Shown: positions 46,701 to 56,900 of the stretch, piece after piece
Position numbering within the stretch: the first letter of the stretch is position 1
Layout of the letters: every line of letters starts with the position of its first letter
Assembly (NCBI GenBank): GCA_019925095.2
Contig: CM034405.1
Location: forward strand, 14,285,401 to 14,349,400
Direction of reading: 5' to 3'
Length of the DNA: 64,000 nt
DNA from: Dendrolimus kikuchii
Taxonomy: Eukaryota; Arthropoda; Insecta; Lepidoptera; Lasiocampidae
Position numbers and translations under genes: made by a program
Notes under the pieces: generated by a model
Seen by the model: the letters and a program-made list of their open reading frames with translations, nothing else
The model's database searches: none
Told to the model about the DNA's origin: nothing

Positions 46701-49700
46701 TATTATTTATGTTGTTAAATAATAGATATTATTACCAAAAATTTATTGCTCTTTTATTATTTAATATTACCTCATAAACTTCCTAATGCCTGACTATGCT
46801 TATACATAAGACATTTTAAACCAGATGAACATAAAAGGTGATAAGCATAATGTTTATCCTTCACTGTCAGCACTTAGTAATTGTAATAACATGCACATTA
46901 TGTGAGAAAAATTGTCTAAGCTGTGTATGCTCCCTGGCCAGGATCCAAATTCACATCATTAATAAGTTAGAGGTGCTTTAGCCACTAAGCTCGCATGACT
47001 CATATATGTATAAAATAATAATAATAGCTGATTAATGTCCCACTGTTGAGCTAGGGGCTGACTAGGGGAGCGGACAGTATGCTTGTACAATGCAGATTGG
47101 CAGGTTTGACACATTGGTTATCTTGATGTACAAGTTTCATCACAGAGTTTTTATTTACTGTGAGCATGTAACTATTGTAACAATATGTACATTAGGACAT
47201 AAGTCTAAGCCTAAGTGGTGCCCACATTCTACCCAGTTTGTGATATGATTGCGCTAACCACTAAGCTACCATGGCTTGTCTCATATACTGTTTGAAAAAT
47301 AAGAATAATAGAAAAGTAATAACAATTTTTGACTTAAATAAAGAGCATATTGCCAAGAAACACAAAGAAAAAAACGTAAGGCATGTTAATTTTATATAGT
47401 TGATTGTTAAGAAAAAAAAAGCTCACCTTTAAATGATGCACAACATCAATATCCTCAAACAAATGTACAGACTGTGATTCATCATTATCATTCACCACAA
47501 CATGTGATTTGTCAATATTTGTTGTCTCAATATTATTGACAGTCTGCTCTTTGAATAAAGGTGCATCTGCTGCAGATTTTAGATCTTCATAAACTTTATT
47601 CACAGCTTCAGAACTTAAAATGGCATTTGTTTTCGCAGCCAATGGTAAATTTGGCCTAGTCGGGCCATTTTGACCATTTAGTTCATTTAGCACAGTTCTA
47701 GTCCGTGGCCTTAAACTTCTAAGGTTATGTTTCTTAGTATTTTTAACTGGAGAAACATTTTCATCCTGATTTCCAGTGTCATCAAAGCCAAAATATGTGC
47801 AATCTTTATCCTTCTGTCTTCTAGGAGACTTTGCTGGTATTGCATTAATTTCTTCATTATTCTTTCTTTTCCTGTTCTCTCCAGTATAGTCTTTATCACT
47901 TGATACATTAGAACTGCTGTTTGAAGTATCTTTCTTTCTAGAGTTTTTGTCCTCTGAAGTATATTTCACATTTTTTTTAGGAGTATGTATACTGTAATTG
48001 GTAGTGTTTGTGATATCTTCAAATATGGAATTTACTTTTCTTGGTGATTTATGGAGTTTCTTTCTAGCTTGCTTCTCAGCAACTTCTTTTATAAATGACA
48101 TAATACTTGTTTGTTTATAATTGGGTTCATTGTCAACTATATGTGGTAATGTATCATTACTCAAGGCCACCATGTCAGTGTAAACATGTTGCTTCTTAAC
48201 ATTGTCTTCTGAGCTGATGAAAGAACATTCTACTGCTGGTGTCATATTAGGTTTCACATAAGAATTCACATGCCATTTAATGGGTAGGCTTTCAAACTCA
48301 ACTCTCCATGGGCTTGCTAATGGATGTTTTCCTGACACATTCACACTACTGCAAGCCACTGGTTGCTCATCAAAGAAACTCAAATCGTCTAGAAGATTCA
48401 ATGGATCTTTATGCAACTGTTCTTGAGTTTTACTTTCTGTAACATTATCTGTTCTGGTATGATCAGCAGCATTTACAGGAGAATAATTCACATCTACAGC
48501 TGTGTGATTAAAATCAATATTATCTTCATATACTGGACTGCAGTTTGCTCCAAGAGCATTATCTTCATATACTGGACTGTAGTTTGCTGCATTAGCATTA
48601 TCTTCATATACTGGACTGTAGTTTGCTGCAATAGCAAAACTATTTACTGCTCCACTTGTTGATGGCTTCAATAAATCTGTAATAACTTCAGTGTTTTGTA
48701 CCCGTTCATTTGTACTATCAACAGCATGTTTCACTGAATATTGAGCACTTTGTATGATTTTTTGGCCATTATCTAGTGCTGGAGTTTTTACAACTTTAAC
48801 ATTTACAGATTTTACGGAATTCTTAGAAACAGCTGTTTTTAATGCAGTTAAAGTTTTTGAAATATTGTTATCATAATTATTTTTATATAGAAATTGTTTT
48901 TTTGGCTGTATTGGCTTTTTCTTAACCACTCTTTTACGTTTTTTCTTTTTTGGAGTAGGTTCTTCATTAGGATCAAATGTAAACTCATAAATATCAATAT
49001 TTTTCTTTTGGGCTTCCTCTAAAACCCTAAATGAATTACTTTTGTCTATGAGTTGTCTAAAATTGCTTTTTGCAGCTTTTGAACTTACAACTGGTGAGTT
49101 TTTCTTTGTAATTAGTTTCCTATTTCTAACAGATCTTGTTTGTTTTCGGTTATTATTAGTGTCTGGGCTTACTTTTTCACCTATACAGTGATCTAATTTC
49201 TTCTGAGTAACTTTCTTAGCTGATTTTAAAGGCTGTGTCCCGGTCTTGGCTGAATGTGTATCAGTAGCAGTACTACAAACTTTCTTAGCATGTTTTTCAT
49301 TAGATTTAGACATTTTTTCAGTGATGTTACTTTTCAAGTTATTTTGTATATTTTCAGAACTCGTTTTTGATTTATTGGGCACTATTGGAGTGCTAGCATG
49401 ACAAGGTTGCACCGGTATAAACTTACTAGGACTTATTGAATGATCATCAAACCTGGATGGCAACTTACATATCCTTCTAGGACGATTAGCAATTAAACTA
49501 GAATCTGTATTTTTCACTGGAGTTTTAAATGGTGATAGTGTATCAACAGTTAATAAGCCATTCATTTCTTGCTTATAAGTCAAAGGTGTTATATCTTTAA
49601 ATGCTTTATGGGGTTTCTTGGTAGCTTTCACGATTTGTACATCATTGTTACTGTTCAAAGTGTTGTTTGTATTGGTAACCAGAGGTGTACCTTTTACAGT

Positions 49701-50096
49701 TTGTTCAGATGTCTTTTTAGGATTTTTACTTACATTGACTTGAGGCTTTTTAGTAATTATTGGTATTTGAATATCAGCATTGTCCTTACTGTTAGACAAG
49801 TTATTTAATACATGATTATCAACATAACGATTTGGCAGGCGCCTTTGTCGACGTGGTTTGGCCTTTTCGAGTTCCGTATCTGGCTTTACAACTTTCTTTT
49901 CAGAAATACTGTGCACTTTTTTCGTAACTTTATCAAGAACTTCAATGGATTCATTGTCGTCTGACAAAGAGTTAGTTTTATCGGCTAAAGCTCGACGTGT
50001 AGTTTTCGTTTTTTTGGTAACTTTAGGCTTTCTGTTTTCCTTATCGACATTTTCTTTTAGAGCTTTAGAAGCTCTTGTCCTAACTTGTGGTGGCAT
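43736..50096 (-). CDS. Sororin/Dalmatian-type sister-chromatid cohesion protector
   Basis: Three exons, all joined in phase 0: 50096-47427 (890 codons), 45857-45642 (72) and 43816-43736 (26 plus TAA), giving 988 aa. The C-terminus 'EAWAAGFNSMCEDIEEFPLL' plus VE is the hallmark sororin tail. An FGF motif at residues 769-771 ('CTYFGFDDTGN') fits the Pds5/Wapl-competing motif of sororins. Two KEN boxes (residues 14-16 and 19-21) suggest APC/C degradation. The protein is basic, mostly disordered and rich in SP/TP sites (e.g. 'NVSPVKN', 'LSPFKTPVK'). Near residues 485-535 an 'ANYSPVYEDNA' unit is repeated about three times. In insects this family (Drosophila Dalmatian) protects cohesin in S/G2 and mitosis. 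It is much longer than vertebrate sororin. Start: the ATG at 50096 opens the long frame and precedes the KEN boxes. It is divergent to the kinesin. Confidence 0.85.
44109..44643 (+). mobile_element. Non-autonomous Helitron in sororin intron 2
   Basis: Begins TC (TCTACAATATTATAAAATTC), preceded by A, and ends 'GTCGCGGGCATATCCTAG', followed by T. Insertion between A and T, the TC and CTAG ends and the lack of inverted repeats are the Helitron rules. About 535 bp, non-coding. Related pieces are at 20348-20700 and, inverted, at 12185-12380. Confidence 0.75.
45206..45614 (+). mobile_element. Candidate solo LTR in sororin intron 2
   Basis: Starts TGGCATACG and ends CTCGTAACA (TG...CA), flanked by TTAT on both sides (45202-45205 and 45615-45618), a possible 4-bp target duplication. 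Internally it has a TATA-like 'GAAGTATAAAACGATGG' and, downstream, 'TTCTAATAAACTC' with a poly-A signal, the order expected of U3-R-U5. TTAT is low complexity, so the left boundary is less sure. It ends 27 bp from the exon 2 donor side at 45642. Confidence 0.6.
46200..46350. repeat. Family D repeat in sororin intron 1
   Basis: 'GTAGAGCACGCTTACCTAGA' and 'GACTTGAAGACACATAGATT' match 18885-18955. Confidence 0.5.
46512..46710 (+). repeat. Family B SINE in sororin intron 1
   Basis: 'CATCGAGATAACCAATGTAT', 'GTGGCAAGTATACTGTCCAT', 'GGCCAGCAGTGGCACATTTA' then TGGGCTGTTATTATTATT. The 5' end is truncated. Confidence 0.75.
47028..47277 (-). repeat. Family B SINE in sororin intron 1
   Basis: The antisense copy of the same family, with the ATT-rich tail at 47028 and the tRNA-like head ('CCATGGTAGCTTAGTGGTTA' on minus) at 47277. 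It lies only about 150 bp from the exon 1 donor. Confidence 0.75.
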
Positions 50097-50991
50097 GATG
50101 CTACATGAAAATAAAGTTCAACATCTAGATACGTTTCACATCACATAAAACTACATACACATAACTTTCTACGAAACAAATTATGTAAGAATAAAGAAAA
50201 TGGCTTCACTATGATTCCTGTAATGTATAAATAATTTCAAATGGAATTTCAGATTCAGAATGATGAAAACGCAAAACAACTTTTCGCTCGCTTTTATTTA
50301 TTATGACTTTGTCACTTTGACATATCTTTTCTCTCTAAAGTTTGGTTAGGTTGGCAATAAAACTTAGATTAATAATAAACATACATAAACACACAAAAGT
50401 TATAAAAAAGTTTAATAATTTAAAAAAATATCTGATTCAGCTGATTTCACGTTTAGAATCAACTAAAACTTATCGTTTTTAACAGTATAAAGTAGAAAAA
50501 AGCGCTGAGTCATTTTTGTTACATATATTGATTTTGTTTTTAGCTTTTTATTATAATTTTGTTATAGCAACATTCAACTGAAAATTCAAATAATGTCGTT
50601 GAGTCTGATTAATTTAACCGTTTTCATTTCTTTGCAATTCGAAAAGCTCTTGAAATTATACACCACGTATTGTAATAAATTTGAGTAAAAGCTATCTTGT
50701 AAGTTAATTATGAAGTTATGTAGAATAATTGAGAATTCATATTAATTCTGTTCCAAATAATCGGATTATCCTTTCTGGCAAATTTATGAACTGTGAAGTT
50801 TTTTGAAAACAGAACATTGTGAACGTTTTGGCGGAAAGTTGGGATTATAATAAAAGTTTAATTTTTACATTTGTGACAACTATCTATTGAAATAGACTAT
50901 CGAAATATGTTATATTCATAGCCAAAATCAATTTAATGATAGCACAAACTAACCTGGATTCCTAGTTTTGAAGAAAAATATTCTTCTAAAA
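50097..50991. promoter_or_regulatory. Divergent promoter region between the two mitotic genes
   Basis: An 895-bp, AT-rich interval separates the two start codons and must hold both 5' UTRs and promoters. No TE copy is recognised in it, in contrast to everything around. It contains the E2F-like site listed separately. The actual transcription starts cannot be read from the sequence. Confidence 0.6.
50826..50837 (+). promoter_or_regulatory. E2F-like site
   Basis: TTTTGGCGGAAA agrees with the E2F/DP consensus (TTTSGCGSGAAA) apart from one missing G. It lies 155 bp upstream of the kinesin ATG. E2F/DREAM control of mitotic kinesins and cohesion factors is well established in animals; its use here is inference. 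Confidence 0.5.
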
Positions 50992-53900
50992 ATGGTCGAA
51001 GCGGAGAAATGTACGATAGACACAGTGCAAGTTGCACTACGAATCAGACCACTGATGCAACAGGAAATAGATAGAGGCTGTGATGAATGTATTGATATTG
51101 TACAAGGTGAACCTCAAGTTCAAATTAAAGATTTAGCTTTCACATACAACTATGTCTTTCCGCAACATATCACACAGCAAGAATTCTATGACACAGCTGT
51201 TAAGGGTCTTATTGAAAAATTATTTCAAGGTATGTATATTGAAGATAATATTTGAATCTTATTAAATAATGGTGAGTTTACATTATACTTGACCATACAT
51301 TTGTGTTGTTCAAAGAAACTTACACCTAAAATTCCATTAGAAAGAAATATGAAACCAGACATACTACATTACACAAGTTATATCTATCTTTTTACATTTA
51401 TGTTAATTAATGGATCTCACTGAAGAGATCGACAGGCCAGTCAGTTGTATCTAAAGGTGGGTCACCTTTTAAAATTGAAGATAAGGGAGGGATACTCGAA
51501 TTTCTCCTGGTTTTCTTTCGTGTTTTTCTGTTTTCCTGGCTTTGTGTTGTCATTTATCTGTTGGTGTTGGCTATTTTTAAGTTTATTATTAGTGGTAAGT
51601 ACTTTACTTCATAAATGTCGCAGTCGGTGGGAGAGAAAGTCCCTCCTGATAGGGGGAGACATTCTTTAGGAATGGAAGTGGGCGAATCTCATGCTATTGG
51701 CCAAACTAAGGAGAAATTACGGGCTAAACGTTCTTTAGAGGCTCCTTCAAATACCCCCGAGAAAAGAATTTTGCCCCCTTCAGTCTCTATCCAACACACA
51801 TACACCAGACCTGGATTTGAGGCAAACTCGGATCTCAGGTATTCTGAGTCTGACTCAGGCCCTTTTATTGTTTACGTTACGGGTCCCGATGTGGACCTGC
51901 CCAAATCTTCCAACAATATGCGCGCCCTCAAAATAGCCCAAGTTATTTACAACAGCAAAGTCTCAGGGGTTGACGAAATAAAAAACATAGGAAGAAACAA
52001 AATTTCTATTTATTTTAAAACATTCTCTGAAGCTAACTCATTCTTATCCCACCCTCTCCTAGAGTTAAATAATCTTACAGCAATAATTCCCCGTTTCCAA
52101 CTTACCCGTATGGGTGTAATTCATTCAATCCCTCTAGATTGGTCTTTGGAGGACTTGGTTTCATGGACTGAGTGCCGTCCAGAGTCTTCTATAGTAATTA
52201 AAGCGAGAAGACTAAATAAAAAAAAACGTGTTGAAGATACAACCTGCTGGGAACCCACTGGTACTGTAGTTCTCACCTTTTTAGGCCAATCCCTCCCAAG
52301 CCATGTTTATTGTTGCAACCTCTCTCAACCTGTTGGAACATATACCCTTCCCACTATACAGTGCCTAAAATGCTGTCGTTTCGGACACATCCGTGACAAA
52401 TGCCGATCTAACTCACGCTGTTCTCGCTGTGCTGGCCCGCATGAAAATGCCACTTGTCAGGTACCTGAGGATAAAATTACTTGTTTGTTTTGTTCTGGTA
52501 ACCATGCAGCCACTGACTCTAGATGCCCCGAACATGCACGCCAAAGAAACATTAAAGTCATAATGTCCACTGAAAATATTGGATATGTTGAGGCAGCCCG
52601 TAGATTTAAACCTGTTCGGACTTCATATGCTGACATTTCCTCAACAGTTCCAAACAAATCTGCCTACATACCCTATCCCTCCCCTAATTCTGTTCCCTCG
52701 CCTATGTGCCCTGAACCTTCTCCCAATACTATTCAATCTGCACCAAATTCTTCATATAGGAAAACCATCTATATACATAGAAAACCTAGACAGGAGCTAG
52801 GTACAACATATGATCATCTAGCCCATGCTAATATTGTCTCCTCACCACCTTCCTCTTTACCAAATGGTTGTGCTCTTGGCGATAACTCCCCTAATATCTC
52901 TACCGCTAATGATAATTTAGTACAAATTTTGTCAACAGCTTTAATTAATATATTTTCTAAATGTGGTGATATACAACCGTACAATGTCATAGATATGCTT
53001 CAAAAAATTATTACGTCACTTATAAACTCTTCTATCCAAAATGGCGAAGGTCCTTCAATGGAACTGTCGTAGTGTTAATAATAAAAAACATGAAGTATCT
53101 TTTTTAATTAATCAGTTTAATCCTTACCTTTTTGCCCTCTCTGAAACATGGTTGAACCCTGGTTCTTTATTTCGAGTGCCTGGGTTTTCATGTATCCGAG
53201 ATGATAGATCGGATGGTTGGGCTGGTTGTGCTATTCTTGTTAGAAGAAATATTACATTCTCCCGTTTCACCCTCCCCCCTCACTCCCCAGATATTAATAT
53301 TGTAGCTGTCCGTTGTCTTAATATAACATTTGTGTCTGTCTACATCCCTTACCCCAATGCTCTCCTCATACAAGAACTTTTCTCCCTCTTATGCCATCTT
53401 CCTGTCCCTCTCCTCATTCTAGGAGACCTAAATATCCGCCATACTTTGTGGGGTTCAGCTTCCTGTGATCCTATTGCTCCAGCATTTCTTGATATCTTAA
53501 ATGATCTAAACTTATGCATCATTAATGATGGAACCCCTACGCGTAGAGTCTCTCCCCTTCAAAATCCGAGTGCCCCTGACCTTACTTTATCCTCTCCCTC
53601 CATAGCCTACTCTCTTTCATGGTCTGTTCTTTCTAACTGTTATGGAAGTGACCATCTCCCTATTCTTTGTTCCTTGCCTGATTCTTCACCCCCTCCTGTC
53701 ACTCCAATCCCTCTCTTGAGATTTAGACTCGCACTAGCTGACTGGCATAAGTTCTCTTCCTTGGTACAAAGTAAATTAAACTCTCTTCCTGATGTTTCTT
53801 CTCTGAATTTTACTTCCCTATATGATGAGTATGTATCTGCATTGACATCTGCTGCTGAGCAATCAATCCCCTTAAAAAACTCTGTAAAAAATAAAATTCC

Positions 53901-56900
53901 CTCCCCTGCTTGGTGGGATTCTGAATGTTCCGCTATAGTAAAAAAGCGCAAAGAAGCGGAGATTAAATTTACCAGGAGCCTCACATATGATAATTACCTA
54001 GAATTTCAGAAAGTCTCTGCTTCCTCTAAAAGACTGTTGCGTTCAAAAAAAAAAAAAGGTTGGCAAGCCTTCTGCGAATCCCTTTCTCCCAGGACTCCAG
54101 CTTCTATGATATGGAAGAAAATAAAAGCCTTTAGAAAGTCCCAAAGTGACGATAATATTAATTCCAATAATCCATCTTCCTGGCTTCCCAATTTCATGCA
54201 CAAGCTTGCACCTCCTTTTGTTCCCCTTGAACCTTGTCCCCCCATCAGTTGTTCCCCTTCAGATGAGTTGAATCCCATGAATTCTAAATTTTCCTTTGGA
54301 GAACTATGCGCTGCCCTAGATCATCTCCGAGACTCTTCTCCTGGAGTAGACGGCATTACTTATTCCTTTGTAATTCAGTCCTGTGAATCTTCTAAGCATT
54401 TTCTACTGAACCTTCTGAATCAGATTTTTCTCTCCGGATCTATCCCAGAGTCTTGGAAAAAGCAAATAATTGTTCCAATATTAAAACCTGGCAAGGATGC
54501 TTCAGACCCTGATGCTTATAGACCTATAGCCCTATCTTCAGTCCTTGCTAAAATTATGGAGCATTTAATTAAAAATCGACTCGAGTGGATCGTAGAAAGC
54601 AAAGGCATATTAGCCAACAGCCAGTTTGGTTTTAGACGAGGTTTAGGTACAATGGACAGTCTCAGCCTTATTACCTCAGACATCAGATTAGCTTTTTCCC
54701 GAAATGAACATGTCGTAGGAGTCTTTTTAGACATAACGTCTGCATACGACAACGTCAACCTTCAAATACTCAGGCAGAAGCTGCACAATCTGAGTATCCC
54801 CCCGAGGATTGTCAACATTGTTTCCAATATGTTCATGGAGAGATCAATCTCCGTCCGCGTTTCGGGAATCGACTCCCCCCCGCGTCTTGTATGGAAAGGT
54901 TTACCCCAAGGCTCTGTCCTCAGCCCGATCCTCTATAACATTTATACGGCTGATTTAGAATCTTCTGTAAGCTGCTTTTGCAAAGCCCTTCAGTATGCCG
55001 ATGACATTGCTCTATATGCCACTTCTGACTCTTTCAGTGATGCTTCAAACCGTATCAATTCTGCTCTTTTTTATCTTAACTCATGGCTTTCAGAGCACGG
55101 TTTGTCACTTTCTGCTTCAAAAAGTTCGGCTGTAATATTCTCCCGCAAAAGAGATATTCCTGCCCTAGACATTCACATTAACAATCATCCAATCCAAATT
55201 GCTAACTCTGTTAAATTCCTAGGTGTCTTCCTCGATGCCAAACTTTCAGGCCTCCCCCATCTCAATTATATTTGCGCAAAAACAGAAAAAAACACTAACG
55301 TAATTCGAGCCCTGTCAGGTGTTAGGTGGGGATCTCACCCCTATTGTCAGAAGCTGCTTTATAATGCCATCATCCGCAGCCATTTTGACTATGCCTGCTT
55401 CATATTGGAACCCTGCAGTAAATCCGCTCTCATGAAACTGGAACGCATACAAGCCAAATGCCTCAGAATCATCACAGGCGCAATGAAATCTTCTCCAATA
55501 AATGCCCTTCAGGTTGAGTGTGTAGACCCTCCTCTTGCTCTTCGCAGGCAGCTTCTATCGGACAGATTCTTTTATAAAGTGATAGAGCTCTCAGATCATC
55601 CCCTTCTAGGTATCTTAGATCAACTCCTTCAAATATCGTTCACATCTAGTTATTGGACTCACAAATGTCTTCCACTTCTTATAAATTCGTATAAGAAACT
55701 AGTAGATCTCCCTCTTGGCATTTTCCAGAATTATAAAAATCCTGTTTTTGAGTCAAGTTTTGAAAGCCTTATTTATAAACCTAATGTTATTCTAAATCTA
55801 GATATTCACAAAAATTCTCCAGATGCTAATCAATTATTTTGTAAAATTACGCAGGATCGTTGGCCAGACCACCTTCAGTTTTTCACCGATGCATCACGGC
55901 TATCTCAAAATGGCCCTGTTGGTTCAGCTATTTGGATTCCCAAATACAAAATTATTTTAAATTTCAAAATTCCTCCTCCTAGTTCTGTGTTCACTGGCGA
56001 ATCAATCGCTATTCTAGAAGCCGTCCTTTATATTGAATCCCATAACATAAGTAAATCTATCATTTTTACTGATTCCTTAAGCTCCCTACAGGATATCTCA
56101 AAATTACCTTTGCATGCTAAACATAACTTTGTCATCTCCCTAAAAATAAAGGAAGCCCTCTTTCGTTGTCACTCGTCTGGTTTAGATATAGTACTTGCCT
56201 GGATCCCAGGTCACTGTGGAATTGGTGGAAATGAGATTGCCGACTGTTGCGCCAAGGAAGCTGTCTGTTCGGGTAGTAACAAATATAATAAATGCTTTCC
56301 CCGCGATTTACGTTCTCTCGCGCGGCCCCAGATGTTTGAGACTTGGAATGGTATCTGGCAACAGTCCCGTCTGACTGTTGGCAGATACTACGGTAGTTTG
56401 CAACCAACATTACGTCCCAAACCTTGGTTCTTCAACTATAGAAAACTACCCAAAAAAGTTATATCAACTATAATTCGCCTGCGTCTTGGCCACTGTTGCT
56501 GTCCTGTATTTCTTGCAAAATTAAGAATTCGCGATAATTCTCTCTGTGAGTGCGGCTTAGCTGACGGCTCTGTCCATCACATTTTTTTCGAATGTCCCAA
56601 AATAGTTTCTCCCCTCTACAGTATATTACTCAAAGATTTTCCCCGACCGGTCAATGTGGACTTTCTTCTTACCGTAGCTGATAGTAGACATGTACATATA
56701 TTATCAAAGTTTTTAACAATAAATAACATCTATCTCTAATGTAGTTAGTCTAACACTCTATGTTTTGTGTTGTCCTCAGGATCTCAGAAAGTGATTTGGA
56801 AGATCACCGACCAAATTTTTCTTTTCGCATTTATACTCTTATATGCACCTGACATTTTACCACCTACTGTGACATTGGCCAAATCAATGCAAACTGCGTT

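Noticed and set aside
50968..50991. Upstream in-frame ATG (eight extra residues) as the kinesin start
   Set aside because: The second ATG has A at -3 and G at +4 and gives an N-terminus closer to kinesin-4 proteins; the first cannot be fully excluded.
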